From: Caproiciproducens galactitolivorans
Lineage (GTDB): Bacteria > Bacillota > Clostridia > Oscillospirales > Acutalibacteraceae
DNA length: 64,000 nt
Reading direction: 5' to 3'
NCBI RefSeq assembly: GCF_004768785.1
Contig: NZ_SRMQ01000005.1
Coordinates: forward strand, 85,012-149,011
The notes under the pieces: model-generated
Seen by the model: only the letters and a program-made list of their open reading frames with translations
What the model was told of the DNA's origin: nothing
The model's database searches: none
Translations under genes and position numbers: made by a program
Shown: piece after piece, positions 52,110-62,125 of the stretch
How positions within the stretch are numbered: the first letter of the stretch is position 1
How the letters are laid out: the number at the start of each line of letters is the position of its first letter

Positions 52110-53432
52110 TTACTTATCTCCGCGCTCACGTATGATAAACCTTATCGGAGTTCCCTCCAATCCAAATGTTTCACGAATCCGGTTTTCCAGATATCTTTGA
52201 TAGGAAAAATGAAACAGTTGTGCGGAATTCACAAAACACACAAAAGTAGGCGGTTTTACGGTTGCCTGGGTCATGTAATAAATTTTCAGCCTCCTTCCCT
52301 TATCGGTCGGTGGTTGTACCCTAGCCACTGCCTGTGCTAATACATCATTGAGCATTCCAGTAGCAATACGCATAGAATTTGCGTTTGCCACATGCTTAAT
52401 CAGGTCGAAAAGGCGGTCGAGCCTCTGGCCTGTTTTCGCTGAAATAAAGATCATGGGCGCATAGGACATAAACGAAAAGTCCTGTTCCAGCTTTTTCCGG
52501 TATTCGATCATAGTGCGGTCGTCTTTTTCAATGACATCCCATTTGTTGACGGCAATCACACAGCCCTTTCCCGCTTCGTGCGCCAGCCCCGCTACTTTTG
52601 AATCCTGCTCCGTAAAGCCGACGGAAGCGTCTATCATAATAACGCATACATCCGCGCGTTCAATCGCCATCTGTGCGCGTATAACGCTGTATTTTTCAAT
52701 GGAATCCTCTACTTTGCTCTTCCTTCGAAGCCCGGCGGTATCGATAAACGTAAAGCAGCCGTATTGGTTTTCAATTGTGGTGTCAATGGCGTCCCGGGTA
52801 GTTCCGGCAATATCGGAAACAATGCATCTTTCTTCCCCGGCAATCTTATTGACCAAAGAAGATTTCCCAACGTTAGGCTTGCCGATAATGGCTACTTTAA
52901 TCAATTCGCCTTCATGTTCATCATCTTCCTCGGCGGGGAGGTTTTTCACAATCAAATCCAACAAATCCCCCGTGCCATGGCCGTGAACAGAAGAAACCGG
53001 AATGGGGTCCCCCAGCCCCAGGTTATAAAACTCATAAAATTCCGGAGGCGGGCTTCCTACCGTATCGCACTTGTTCACACAGAGGACAACCGGCCTTCCG
53101 CTTTTCAAAAGCATGGCCGCAATATCCGAATCCGTGGCAACCACGCCGGTGCGGATGTCGGTAACCAAAACAATGACATCCGCCGCGTCAATCGCAAGCT
53201 GAGCCTGACTGCGCATCTGTGACAGAATAATATCATTGGATGCGGGTTCAATTCCGCCTGTATCGACTATGGAAAACTTTCTGCCGCTCCATTCACATTC
53301 TCCGTAAATCCGATCCCTCGTGACACCGGGCACATCATCGACTATAGAAAGGCGTTCGCCGATTAATTTATTAAAAAGTGTTGATTTTCCTACGTTTGGC
53401 CTACCAACAATGGCAACAACCGGTTTAGACAA
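52110..53432 (-). CDS. der: Ribosome-associated double GTPase Der (EngA)
   Basis: 440 aa with two GTPase domains: 'GRPNVGKSTLFN' and 'DTGGIEP', then '[12 protein letters not shown]' and 'DTAGLRRK', and a C-terminal KH-like domain. It is essential for 50S assembly. The TTG at 53432 gives 'MSKPVVAIVGRPNVG', the family start, 8 nt after AGGGTG; GTG (53441) and ATG (53438) are in frame but poorly placed. It overlaps the DUF512 gene by 8 nt. Confidence 0.97.
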   Translation of the reverse strand: MSKPVVAIVGRPNVGKSTLFNKLIGERLSIVDDVPGVTRDRIYGECEWSGRKFSIVDTGGIEPASNDIILSQMRSQAQLAIDAADVIVLVTDIRTGVVATDSDIAAMLLKSGRPVVLCVNKCDTVGSPPPEFYEFYNLGLGDPIPVSSVHGHGTGDLLDLIVKNLPAEEDDEHEGELIKVAIIGKPNVGKSSLVNKIAGEERCIVSDIAGTTRDAIDTTIENQYGCFTFIDTAGLRRKSKVEDSIEKYSVIRAQMAIERADVCVIMIDASVGFTEQDSKVAGLAHEAGKGCVIAVNKWDVIEKDDRTMIEYRKKLEQDFSFMSYAPMIFISAKTGQRLDRLFDLIKHVANANSMRIATGMLNDVLAQAVARVQPPTDKGRRLKIYYMTQATVKPPTFVCFVNSAQLFHFSYQRYLENRIRETFGLEGTPIRFIIRERGDK

Positions 53433-54741
53433 CAACATCACACCCTACAATTGTATTTAAAAGCTCATATCCATCGTTCGGCGACACCGCAATTTTCACA
53501 TTCAGCTCTTTGCTCAAATCTTCAAGGGAAACATCATCGAGAAAAAGATCCCCTTCCCTGCGGAGCATAACAGCGGGAATGATCAGTACATCCCCCAAAT
53601 CTTTCCCCCGCAGCTGTTTCAGGATGTCCCCACCGGTCACCAAACCCGTTACATTTATGGTTTCTCCAAAAAATTCATTTACAATTGGAACCACATTGCA
53701 AATCAAATTATGGCATTTTATTCTTAATCCGTCAAGTAAAGTGTTCAAAAAACTGTATATACTTACCCCTGTTACTAAAGTAACATGTCTTTTTATTTCA
53801 CGTTTCGACAAATCCGCCAGCGCATCCTCAAATTCCTGCTTTAAATTTGCAATTAGCCCTACGCCGTTCTCAAGCTGTTCAAAATCACCGTAAAATTCCG
53901 CAGAAGGAATCGGGCGCTCCGCTTTCAGGTAAAACTCGTCTGCCGCATAGCAAATCCGCTGCCCGTATTTCTTGACAAACCGGTCCCCAAACTCTTCGAG
54001 AATCCTTACCGTCTGTTCAGCGGATTCCTTATCGTAAGACTCCAGCGGATAAAGCCCCTCCCTGAATTTCGTAAGGCCGACTGGAACCGCCGCTATACTC
54101 TGCACCTCGGGGTACAAGTTCCCTAAATCCGTCAGAGTGCGTTTCAGCTCCTCGCCGTCGTTAATCCCCTTGCAAAGAACAAGCTGGGCATTTATTTTAA
54201 TCCCCGCGGCGGCTAACTTATACATAAACCGCAAGGATTCGCCGGCAAACCGGTTGTTCATCATTTTCACGCGAAGCTCTGGGTTCGTCGTGTGTACGGA
54301 AATATTAATCGGGGTGATATGCATTTTAATAATCCGATCAATATCATACTCATTCATATTCGTAAGGGTAATATAATTCCCAAACAGGAAAGACAGCCTG
54401 GAATCGTCATCCTTGAAATAAAGCGTGCTGCGCATCCCTTTTGGAAGCTGATCTATAAAGCAGAATATGCATTTATTTCTGCAGGAACGCTGCTCGTCCA
54501 TCAAATACGTTTCAAATTCCAGACCGATGGACTCATATTCACCCTTACGAATATGAACCGTATGGGGATTTTGAAGCTGGTCGGTCAATTCCACGGTTAA
54601 GTTCTTATTTGTTTCATAAAAACGATAATCCAAAACGTCGTCGATCCGGTTTCCATTAATAGATATTACCGTTTCCCCGGGAAGAATACCTACCTTTTGG
54701 GCGGGACTGTCTTTCTCTACCGATAAAATTTTAACTGGCAT
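53425..54741 (-). CDS. DUF512 radical SAM protein with N-terminal PDZ-like domain
   Basis: The 438-aa protein has a PDZ-like start ('GILPGETVISINGNRIDDVL', about 18-37), radical SAM cysteines C87, C91 and C94 ('RSCRNKCIFCFIDQ') and the DUF512 C-terminus ('VTGLVTGGDILKQLRG'). It is conserved next to der in Clostridia. Function unknown. It overlaps der by 8 nt. Confidence 0.92.
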   Translation of the reverse strand: MPVKILSVEKDSPAQKVGILPGETVISINGNRIDDVLDYRFYETNKNLTVELTDQLQNPHTVHIRKGEYESIGLEFETYLMDEQRSCRNKCIFCFIDQLPKGMRSTLYFKDDDSRLSFLFGNYITLTNMNEYDIDRIIKMHITPINISVHTTNPELRVKMMNNRFAGESLRFMYKLAAAGIKINAQLVLCKGINDGEELKRTLTDLGNLYPEVQSIAAVPVGLTKFREGLYPLESYDKESAEQTVRILEEFGDRFVKKYGQRICYAADEFYLKAERPIPSAEFYGDFEQLENGVGLIANLKQEFEDALADLSKREIKRHVTLVTGVSIYSFLNTLLDGLRIKCHNLICNVVPIVNEFFGETINVTGLVTGGDILKQLRGKDLGDVLIIPAVMLRREGDLFLDDVSLEDLSKELNVKIAVSPNDGYELLNTIVGCDVVV

Positions 54742-54769
54742 GTTAACTCCTCGATATTATAAAAAAATA

Positions 54770-54791
54770 AGAGAAGGATTTCTCCTTCTCT
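54770..54791 (-). terminator. Terminator after rpmF
   Basis: A 9-bp stem AGAGAAGGA/TCCTTCTCT with a 4-nt loop; TATTTTTTT follows on the minus strand. Confidence 0.85.
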
Positions 54792-54817
54792 ACATTTCCG
54801 GAAAATCAAATGAAAGC

Positions 54818-55000
54818 TTATGCTTCCTTTTTGATAACTTCCCTACCGTTGTAGTAACCACAACTGCCGCATACTCTATGTGGGGTTTTGTACTCACCAC
54901 ATTTCGGGCACTTTACCAGCGCAGGAGCACTAATCTTCCAAACATTTGAACGTCTTTTATTTTGTCTGGCACTCGACACTTTTCTCTTTGGTACCGCCAT
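54818..55000 (-). CDS. rpmF: 50S ribosomal protein L32
   Basis: 60 aa starting 'MAVPKRKVSSARQNKRRS', with zinc ribbon 'CPKC...CGSC'. The ATG at 55000 has AAGGAGGTG upstream. Paired with yceD as in most bacteria. Confidence 0.99.
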   Translation of the reverse strand: MAVPKRKVSSARQNKRRSNVWKISAPALVKCPKCGEYKTPHRVCGSCGYYNGREVIKKEA

Positions 55001-55027
55001 CGTCAGCACCTCCTTATAAAACTCAGA

Positions 55028-55522
55028 CTAGTCTATCAGTTTTTTAAGAACCTCCAAGCGAGGATCAATCTGATGTAAATTACAGTTGCAGGTTCCTTTG
55101 TTTAAATCCTGCCCGCAAGCAGGGCACAAGCCCTTGCAGTCTTCACAGCACAGAAATTTTGTAGGAAGTTCAAGCAAGATATCCGCGCGCATAAGTTCGT
55201 CCAAATCCAAGGTATAATCCGTTACCTGAATATAGTTAATATCATCCTCGTTTTCCAGGGACAATACCAAAACATGCGAAAAAGTGTACTGAAAATGTTT
55301 GTTGATCTGCTTGGTACACCGATCGCACGGTATGGAAAACTCGAACGAAACTTCGGCGTTCAGCTGAGCGAAACCATCCCGACCCTTAATAGTGCCTTTA
55401 ACAGATACGGGTGAAACAAACGGATAATATCCATTTATGTCGGTGGACGACAAATCCAGCCCGTAATCAAATGAACAGCTTTCGCTGTCTTCAGAAAACA
55501 CTTTTTTTAGATTGAGAAGCAT
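55028..55522 (-). CDS. yceD: YceD/DUF177 protein
   Basis: The 164-aa protein with 'CDRCTKQIN' and C-terminal 'CCEDCKGLCPACGQDLNKG' zinc-type cysteines is the usual partner before rpmF. YceD is thought to act in rRNA or ribosome biogenesis. It starts 27 nt after a consensus promoter. Confidence 0.93.
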   Translation of the reverse strand: MLLNLKKVFSEDSESCSFDYGLDLSSTDINGYYPFVSPVSVKGTIKGRDGFAQLNAEVSFEFSIPCDRCTKQINKHFQYTFSHVLVLSLENEDDINYIQVTDYTLDLDELMRADILLELPTKFLCCEDCKGLCPACGQDLNKGTCNCNLHQIDPRLEVLKKLID

Positions 55523-55548
55523 AATACACCTCAGCGCTACAATAGCTA

Positions 55549-55577
55549 ATTATATAGATTTATAGATGATTTGTCAA
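55549..55577 (-). promoter_or_regulatory. Consensus SigA promoter of yceD-rpmF
   Basis: On the minus strand, TTGACA (55572-55577), a 17-nt spacer and TATAAT (55549-55554): a perfect match at both hexamers. Confidence 0.9.
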
Positions 55578-55659
55578 TAGAAAATTGCGAGAAATCCTAT
55601 TCATAAAGATGCTGCCGAAGGACAAAATGCCTGCGGCAGCTTCTTTTCAAAAGCTACAT

Positions 55660-56076
55660 TCAGATTTGCTCCGTAAAAGAATCGATTTCCTTCGGCAATT
55701 CGCTTTGATCCGCAGAAATCAACAATGTTATTTTTGTATCCGCCAGAGAAGAAAGCGTGTTCAATTTTTCAGTAAGCTGGACAAGGGCTTTCATATCCTG
55801 ACCAATAATCTTTAAAGTGGAGTCTACGAAGATATCCGTTACATCATAATTGCCGGCACAAATACCGCTGATAAAGCCGCAAAGCGCATCGGTACCCAAA
55901 ATTCCATAAGCATCACTATCAATCAGCCTCGCCTGGTGAGAAATATCATAGGTCAGTTTCAAACCTTTCTCAATGACCACAACATTCCCGTTTGATTTTT
56001 CAATCGCTTCATTTGCACGCTCAATCAGTTTCTTCGTTTTGCCAGAACCCTTTCTGCCAACAATAAGAGTAATCAT
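55660..56076 (-). CDS. Small P-loop ATPase-like protein, function unknown
   Basis: A 138-aa protein beginning 'MITLIVGRKGSGKTKKLIE' with a clear Walker A (8-14) and a Walker B-like 'DIFVDSTLKII'. It lacks the rest of a PilT/AAA domain and is probably a single RecA-like fold. Such proteins are often labelled twitching motility PilT in Clostridia without support. It lies 58 nt downstream of pgi. Confidence 0.85.
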   Translation of the reverse strand: MITLIVGRKGSGKTKKLIERANEAIEKSNGNVVVIEKGLKLTYDISHQARLIDSDAYGILGTDALCGFISGICAGNYDVTDIFVDSTLKIIGQDMKALVQLTEKLNTLSSLADTKITLLISADQSELPKEIDSFTEQI

Positions 56077-56134
56077 ATAAAGCTCCCCCTATATTAATAT
56101 TTTCCGCAGCAGCGGAGAAAACTCCTGTGTTTTT

Positions 56135-57475
56135 TTAATTCTTTAATCTTGCTTCCAATGCATCCTTCTCGGATTCATATCCGGGCTTGCCTAAAAGTGC
56201 GAACATATTCTTTTTATAGCTCTCGACGCCAGGCTGATTAAAGGGATTTACCCCCAGCATACTTCCGGAAATTGCACAAGCCTTTTCAAAGAAGTATATG
56301 AGATAACCGAGGGATTCTTCCGAAAAATCGGGAATGCGGAAGACAATATTCGGCACGCCGCCGTCTGTGTGGGCCAGCACCGTACCTTCAAATGCTTTTT
56401 CGTTGATGTATGCCATGCTTTTTCCCTGCAAGAAATTCAAGCCGTCCGCATTTTCCGCATCGCTTTCGATGAACACGTCTTTCTTTGCCTTCTCAAACAG
56501 CACGACGGTTTCGAACAGAGAACGCTTGCCGTCCTGAATATACTGCCCCATCGAATGCAGATCGGTGGAGAAGATCGCGGAGGCCGGGAAAAGTCCCTTA
56601 TTATCCTTGCCCTCGCTTTCGCCGTAAAGCTGCTTCCACCATTCGCACATCATGGTAAAACAGGGCTCATAACTGACAAGGATTTCAATTTCCTTTCCCT
56701 TGCGGTACAGAATATTGCGAACAGCGGCGTATTGGTAGCAGGCATTTGCCGCCAAGTCCGGATTGTTATATTCTTTCTGTGCCTTCGCCGCACCGACCAT
56801 CAGCGCATCAATATCCGCGCCGCTGACAGCGATCGGAAGCAGGCCGACTGCTGTTAAGACCGAGTACCTTCCGCCTACGTTATCCGGAATAACAAAGGTT
56901 TCGTATCCCTCCTTGTCGGCAAGTTGCTTTAACGTGCCGCGGGATTTGTCGGTCGTACAGTAAATTCTCTTACACGCTTCCTCTTTGCCGTATTTATCCT
57001 CCAGATATTTGCGGAATACGCGGAACGCAATCGCGGGTTCGGTGGTGGTACCGGATTTCGAAATAACGTTTACGGAAACGTTCCTGCCCTCGCAGATCTC
57101 CAAAAGCTCACTTAACGCGGAGGAGCTGATGCTGTTGCCGGCAAAATAGATATCCGGCGTATTTTTCTTCATAGAATTATAGTTCTGAGACTTTAAAAAT
57201 TCAATGGCCGCGCGCGCTCCAAGATAGGAACCGCCAATTCCTATTACGACAAAAACATCGGTGTCTGACTGAATTTTCTTCGCAGCCGCCTTAATACGGG
57301 AAAATTCTTCTTTATCGTAGTTGGTCGGCAAATCGACCCACCCGATAAAATCATTTCCAGCACAGTTCCCGGAATGAAGCGCTTCGTGCGCAAGCTTTAC
57401 TTGCGGCGCAATAGCAGTAAGTTCATTTTGCCCGATAAAACGTGAAAGATGCCTTGCATCAAACTGAATAGACAT
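56135..57475 (-). CDS. pgi: Glucose-6-phosphate isomerase
   Basis: The 446-aa protein is of the short Firmicutes type. '[16 protein letters not shown]', '[17 protein letters not shown]' and '[15 protein letters not shown]' are the sugar-phosphate site motifs, and '[12 protein letters not shown]' carries the catalytic lysine region. It interconverts glucose-6-P and fructose-6-P in glycolysis. Confidence 0.98.
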   Translation of the reverse strand: MSIQFDARHLSRFIGQNELTAIAPQVKLAHEALHSGNCAGNDFIGWVDLPTNYDKEEFSRIKAAAKKIQSDTDVFVVIGIGGSYLGARAAIEFLKSQNYNSMKKNTPDIYFAGNSISSSALSELLEICEGRNVSVNVISKSGTTTEPAIAFRVFRKYLEDKYGKEEACKRIYCTTDKSRGTLKQLADKEGYETFVIPDNVGGRYSVLTAVGLLPIAVSGADIDALMVGAAKAQKEYNNPDLAANACYQYAAVRNILYRKGKEIEILVSYEPCFTMMCEWWKQLYGESEGKDNKGLFPASAIFSTDLHSMGQYIQDGKRSLFETVVLFEKAKKDVFIESDAENADGLNFLQGKSMAYINEKAFEGTVLAHTDGGVPNIVFRIPDFSEESLGYLIYFFEKACAISGSMLGVNPFNQPGVESYKKNMFALLGKPGYESEKDALEARLKN

Positions 57476-57576
57476 GTTATAGATCCTCCTAAGTTATACT
57501 GCCGCTAAAATTATATTACAATATATTGACGGTATTTGCAAGGCGGGGTACTATATTTTAAAAATATTTTATATTT

Positions 57577-58725
57577 TTAAATCATTTTAAAAAGATATTT
57601 TGCTAAGATGCGGAATACAGAGCCGAAGCTTATTTTCTCAACGGAATTTTTCGCGCAAATCGGACATTCTTTAACAACTTCATTCCCCAACTTATAGACG
57701 ATCTTTCCTACGATTTGTCCTTTTTTGACAGGAGCAGTCACATTTTCATTCAGCGTTACGCTGTATTGGATATCATTTGCTTTTCCTTTCGGAACCAAGA
57801 TATTGCTGCCTGTTTCAGCCGTCGTTTCCACGGTGGGATTCATCCCGTTGATTACATTGATAGGTTTTAAAGCCTCTTTTGGCAGCGCGGGTGTTGTGAC
57901 TGCCCAATTTGCAAACCCGTAATCAAGCAGGGTGCAGGCGCTTGAAAACCGGTCCTTCGTATTGGAAGCCCCCAGAATAACGGAAATCAGCTTGACGTTG
58001 TCGCGCTCTGCGGTTGCGGAAATACAGCTTCCAGCCTTCCCGGTCGTGCCTGTTTTCAATCCGGTAATGCCCCGGTAGCTTTTGAGAAGCTTATTGGTAT
58101 TTACAAGCTGCGTTTTCCCGCCGCGGATATTTTCGATCCAGATTTTCGTATAGTCAAATATTTTTTTATGCTTAATTAGTTCGCGCGACATAACCGCAAC
58201 GTCATACGCGGAAGTTACATGCCCGTCTTCGTCCAGGCCATTGCAGTTTTTAAAGCAGGTATCGTTCATTCCAAGCTGCTTTGCCTTCTGGTTCATCTGC
58301 TGTAAAAATTCGTCCTCGCTTCCGGAGACGTACTCGGCCAAAGCCACCGCCGCGTCATTTGCGCTGGCAATTACTGTGGCCTTCAGCATATCGTCCACCG
58401 TCATGGTTTCCCCGGGCTTCAGCCATATATCGGAACCGCCCATAGAAGCAGCATGCTCGCTGGCGGATACCATATCCGTCAGTTTTATTTTTCCCGAATC
58501 AAGTGCTTCCATCACAAGCAGCAGGGTCATTACTTTCGTAATCGAGGCGCACGGGCGTTTTTCATGCGCATTTTTCTCATATAAAACTTTTCCGGTCTGT
58601 GACTCCATCAACAAGGCCGACGGGGCTTTTACCTCTGCGTCGGACAGTGCAGCCGCACGAACCGGCAGAATTGAAACCAACATCGTCACAACGAGGAAGC
58701 ATGCCGACAATTTTTTTAACTTCAT
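57577..58725 (-). CDS. D-alanyl-D-alanine carboxypeptidase (DacF-type), copy 2
   Basis: The 382-aa secreted enzyme has a signal peptide (about 1-26), S-x-x-K at S61/K64 ('CASITKVMT'), SAN at about 121-123, 'GLKTGTTGKAG' and a C-terminal amphipathic anchor. The ATG at 58725 has GGAGGTG upstream. Similar in design to copy 1 but with SAN in place of SGN and a 'CPIC' pair near the end. Confidence 0.94.
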   Translation of the reverse strand: MKLKKLSACFLVVTMLVSILPVRAAALSDAEVKAPSALLMESQTGKVLYEKNAHEKRPCASITKVMTLLLVMEALDSGKIKLTDMVSASEHAASMGGSDIWLKPGETMTVDDMLKATVIASANDAAVALAEYVSGSEDEFLQQMNQKAKQLGMNDTCFKNCNGLDEDGHVTSAYDVAVMSRELIKHKKIFDYTKIWIENIRGGKTQLVNTNKLLKSYRGITGLKTGTTGKAGSCISATAERDNVKLISVILGASNTKDRFSSACTLLDYGFANWAVTTPALPKEALKPINVINGMNPTVETTAETGSNILVPKGKANDIQYSVTLNENVTAPVKKGQIVGKIVYKLGNEVVKECPICAKNSVEKISFGSVFRILAKYLFKMI

Positions 58726-58783
58726 ATCCAGCACCTCCAATTTACTTAGTAATTCTTATGCCACACCGGAGGTTTCTATCCAT

Positions 58784-58820
58784 AAAAAATGAGGCTGAAG
58801 AAAATTCAGCCCCATTTTTT
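58784..58820 (-). terminator. Terminator after hisF
   Basis: A stem of about 16 bp with one G-U pair (58784-58799 region with 58805-58820) ending in TTTTTT on the minus strand. It overlaps the hisF stop. Confidence 0.8.
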
Positions 58821-59577
58821 ACTGCCTAACAGGAATTCCTTTTTGAGCAAGATAAGCCTTTAAATCGGGAATCGCAATTTCGCCGAAATGGAAAAGCGAT
58901 GCCGCAAGCACCGCGTCCGCCTTTCCCTCTGTAAAGGCGTCGTAAAAATGCTCCATTTTCCCCGCACCGCCGGAAGCGATAACCGGAATGTTCACGCTTT
59001 GCGAAATGGCGGCAGTCAACGCAAGGTCGTAACCGTTTTTTACGCCGTCACAGTCCATACTGGTCAGCAGGATTTCCCCCGCGCCCAGCCGGGCTGCTTC
59101 TACTGCCCACAAAACCGCGTCTTTGCCTGTATCAATCCGCCCGCCGTTAATATAAACCGTCCACCCCCCGGACGGCCTGCGTTTTGCATCAATTGCGCAT
59201 ACCACACACTGGCTGCCGAATTTTTCAGCCGCCTCGCGAATAATTTCCGGACGTTTCACAGCTGAAGAATTTACGGAAACCTTGTCCGCTCCGGCTCTTA
59301 AAAGGGCGGTAAAATCTTCTACCGTACGAATTCCTCCGCCAACTGTGAAGGGAATGAAAATTTTATTCGCCACTTCCCTTACGATATCCAGCATAATACC
59401 GCGTGCCTGGGAGGAAGCCGTGATATCCAGCAGCACAAGCTCGTCCGCCCCCTGCTCATCATACGCTATTGCCGCCTCAACCGGATCCCCGGCGTCCCGC
59501 AGATGGATAAAGGAGGTTCCCTTTACAACCCTGCCATCCTTTACATCAAGACAGGGGATAATTCGTTTTGCATACAT
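58819..59577 (-). CDS. hisF: Imidazole glycerol phosphate synthase, cyclase subunit HisF
   Basis: 252-aa TIM barrel with the catalytic aspartates D11 ('[11 protein letters not shown]') and D130 ('[10 protein letters not shown]'). It makes IGP and AICAR from PRFAR and ammonia delivered by HisH. Its start overlaps the hisH stop by 1 nt. Confidence 0.98.
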   Translation of the reverse strand: MYAKRIIPCLDVKDGRVVKGTSFIHLRDAGDPVEAAIAYDEQGADELVLLDITASSQARGIMLDIVREVANKIFIPFTVGGGIRTVEDFTALLRAGADKVSVNSSAVKRPEIIREAAEKFGSQCVVCAIDAKRRPSGGWTVYINGGRIDTGKDAVLWAVEAARLGAGEILLTSMDCDGVKNGYDLALTAAISQSVNIPVIASGGAGKMEHFYDAFTEGKADAVLAASLFHFGEIAIPDLKAYLAQKGIPVRQ

Positions 59578-60203
59578 TACCGCGTCCCTCCCGCTTCTAC
59601 ACAGGAAAGAAAATTTTTCAGCATTTTCAATCCGGTTTTCCCGCTCTTTTCGGGGTGGAACTGCGTGGCAAACAAGTTTCCGCGCTGCACCGAAGCATCT
59701 ATCTGTATACCATAATTTGTTGTGGAAGAAACAATTTCCGGATTTTCCACTTGTAAATAATACGAATGCACAAAATATACATAGGGGTTCGGTTCCAAGC
59801 CGCGAAACAAGCCGTCCACTTTTTTTATATCCAATGAATTCCAGCCAATGTGCGGAATTTTCAATCCGGGTCCAGCCGGTATTCTGCGAATATTCCCTTT
59901 CAGTACGCCCAACCCGCTTATGCCCGGATTTTCCTCGCTTCCTTCAAAAAGGAGCTGCAACCCCAGGCAAATCCCCAAAAACGGCTTTTCGCTTTCAATA
60001 AAATCAAGTACCGGCTTTACAAAATCAGAGCGTTTAAGACAATCCATGGCGTCTCCGAAAGCCCCCACGCCGGGTAATACCGCCGCAGAAGCATCCTTCA
60101 GCATCTCTTTATCAGAGGTAACCTGTATATCGCCCCCTATAAAGCGAAAAGCCTTTACAACGCTTTGCAGGTTTCCAGCACCGTAATCAATTACCACAAT
60201 CAT
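59577..60203 (-). CDS. hisH: Imidazole glycerol phosphate synthase, glutaminase subunit HisH
   Basis: The 208-aa glutamine amidotransferase has the triad C79 ('[10 protein letters not shown]'), H183 and E185 ('QFHPEKSG'). It supplies ammonia to HisF. These two genes form a unit of their own, flanked by pgi/dac and mntP, not by other his genes. Confidence 0.98.
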   Translation of the reverse strand: MIVVIDYGAGNLQSVVKAFRFIGGDIQVTSDKEMLKDASAAVLPGVGAFGDAMDCLKRSDFVKPVLDFIESEKPFLGICLGLQLLFEGSEENPGISGLGVLKGNIRRIPAGPGLKIPHIGWNSLDIKKVDGLFRGLEPNPYVYFVHSYYLQVENPEIVSSTTNYGIQIDASVQRGNLFATQFHPEKSGKTGLKMLKNFLSCVEAGGTR

Positions 60204-60235
60204 AAGAAAGTTCCCTCTATACTTTCATTTTGTTT

Positions 60236-60264
60236 ATTTTATCATTTCTGATGGATAAAGGCAA
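60236..60264 (-). promoter_or_regulatory. hisHF promoter
   Basis: On the minus strand, TTGCCT (60259-60264), a 17-nt spacer and TAAAAT (60236-60241). Confidence 0.5.
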
Positions 60265-60323
60265 TACTTTAGCACATTATTCCGTTAAATTAAAGAAAAG
60301 GACAAATATATGCGAATTAAAAA

Positions 60324-60352
60324 TTGACATTTCCCGTTTTCAAATGTATTAT
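60324..60352 (+). promoter_or_regulatory. mntP promoter
   Basis: TTGACA (60324-60329), a 17-nt spacer and TATTAT (60347-60352). The leader is only about 20 nt long, with GGGAGG at 60366-60371. Confidence 0.85.
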
Positions 60353-60378
60353 TAAACAATGCTTTGGGAGGAATTTAG

Positions 60379-60972
60379 ATGGATTATCTTTCACTATGCG
60401 GTATTGCTCTGGGGCTGTCAATGGACGCCTTTGCCGTAAGTATAACAAATGGAGCTACAAATCATCGGGCGAAGCCAGTGGTTACTTTTAAACTTGCAGT
60501 TAAACTTGCACTCAGTTTTGGCTTTTTCCAAGCGTTTATGCCCATGCTCGGCTGGCTGATTGGCAAAGCGGGAGAAAGTATCATTAACGCGGTAGACCAT
60601 TGGATTGCCCTGCTTCTTCTTTCCTATCTTGGCATTAAGATGATTATTGAATCAAACAAAAACGGATCGGATGAAGAATGTCCTTTACAAGCGGATATCC
60701 ATTTTCGAACGCTCATGATCCTTTCCGTTGCAACCAGCATTGACGCTTTGGTAACAGGCGTTCTTTTACCTTCGGCCGTAGGCGCATCGACTGTAACGGC
60801 CATGCTGCTTTCGGTTGGGATTATCGGATTAATCACTTTTTGCCTTTGCTTTATCGGCGTATATATCGGAAAAAATTTCGGCAGGCTGCTGTCTACAAAG
60901 GCGGAGCTTTTCGGCGGTATTGTGCTAACAGGAATTGGAATTAAGATTTTTATAGAGCATATGTTTATGTAA
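60379..60972 (+). CDS. mntP: Manganese efflux pump MntP
   Basis: The 197-aa, six-span protein has two MntP repeats, 'LGLSMDAFAVSITNGA' (about 11-26) and 'SVATSIDALVTGVLL', each with the membrane aspartate needed for transport. It exports Mn(II). No yybP-ykoY manganese riboswitch fits in the short leader, unlike many mntP genes. It converges with the WYL regulator gene, overlapping by 8 nt. Confidence 0.95.
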   Translation: MDYLSLCGIALGLSMDAFAVSITNGATNHRAKPVVTFKLAVKLALSFGFFQAFMPMLGWLIGKAGESIINAVDHWIALLLLSYLGIKMIIESNKNGSDEECPLQADIHFRTLMILSVATSIDALVTGVLLPSAVGASTVTAMLLSVGIIGLITFCLCFIGVYIGKNFGRLLSTKAELFGGIVLTGIGIKIFIEHMFM

Positions 60973-61970
60973 TTTGATAGGCTGTCCGCATTGCGTCTAT
61001 CTGGTGAATCATTTTCTCCTTTAGCCTTTTCGGGGAGAGGACTACCACACGGTCCCCGTGTTGCATCAGCCACTCCACAAGACCGTCGCTCACAAATACG
61101 GAAGCACGTACGGTAAACGCATTTCTGTCATGACAGGAAAGCTCGATATTCCTTCCGAATTTGTCTACAATCACGTCAATCAGATCATTGGAACAGCGGA
61201 GCACGATCCGCTCTTGCTCCCCATGAAACATATGAAACGATTTCCTTGCATAATCCGTTGTATCAAAGCATTCCCTGTAGTCGCTTACCTCACTAAACGG
61301 ACGAACACTCAGATCGGTTAGCTCAACATGTTTCATACGGTCAATCCGGTAGTTGCTGATATTATTGTACTTTTCATAATTTCCGGCAAGATAGTATTTA
61401 TCATTGTGCCATAACAATGCATACGGGCTGATGATCAGCTTTTTGCCTTCATCAAGCTGCGCCCTTTGATTTACAATTACATTATGATGATAACAAAATG
61501 ATATTTTTTTTAAGGCTGGAAATGGCATGATTAATGGTATCGATGTTATAATAGATTTCTTCGTTTCCAAATTTATCGCATTTGCCAATACGAATTTGGC
61601 TGGATACTTCCGCAGCTTGATAACAGTTTAAAAGCCCGCAAAGCTTTTCTGTTAATTCGGCTGTTTTTTTATTTGTAATAAAAGGTGCCGCAAGTACGGC
61701 GTCCAACAAAATCCGTACCTCCGGCAGCTCAAAATGACGCTTTGCAAGGAAAAAGCCCTGTTTCGGCAGCCTTGTATATAAAATATCGGCACCATACTCC
61801 GTCAATACTTTCAGGTCGCGGTAAACGGTTCTTCGGCTCGCAGCAATTCCTTTTTCCGCAAGCATCCTGCATAAATCATTCGCGGAAAGCGGATGTTCAT
61901 CATCCGAATAGCTTTTGAGCAATTTATATAATTCCAACAATTTTATTTTTGGATTTCCATATAATTCCAT
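60965..61970 (-). pseudogene. DeoR/WYL-type transcriptional regulator disrupted by a frameshift at an A8 run
   Basis: Two frames together make a normal WYL regulator. The upstream frame (61970 to about 61482) has an N-terminal helix-turn-helix ('GIAASRRTVYRDLKVLTEYG') and reads through 'INHAISSLKK'. The downstream frame (to 60965) resumes with 'ISFCYHHNV' and carries the WYL core 'LIISPYALLWHNDKYYLAGN'. The shift lies at eight adenines on the minus strand (61504-61511); seven would restore one frame. It may be a real null allele, a sequencing error or slippage-dependent expression. The start has GAGGAGG upstream. It is divergent from the CoA-transferase gene. Confidence 0.85.
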
Positions 61971-62065
61971 GTAATTTACCCTCCTCTTGTATTTTTTATT
62001 TTATCATATTCTTAAAATTTTGGCATCTTTTCATTTATGTAGCACACTTTTTCTCTTGCTGCTTC

Positions 62066-62093
62066 TTGAATTTTCATACGAATATGATATAAT
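62066..62093 (+). promoter_or_regulatory. Promoter of the CoA-transferase gene
   Basis: TTGAAT (62066-62071), a 16-nt spacer and TATAAT (62088-62093), about 33 nt upstream of the ATG. It lies in the divergent intergenic region with the WYL gene. Confidence 0.7.
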
Positions 62094-62125
62094 ATTAACA
62101 AAGTTTTTATTCGGAGGATTGAAGG

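Noticed and set aside
55611..55640. Terminator after the small P-loop gene
   Set aside because: GCTGCCG/CGGCAGC can pair, but the 16-nt loop and lack of a T-run make it weak, so it is not listed as a feature.
60204..60378. Manganese riboswitch (yybP-ykoY) before mntP
   Set aside because: The promoter leaves a leader of only about 20 nt, and no conserved riboswitch elements are seen upstream.
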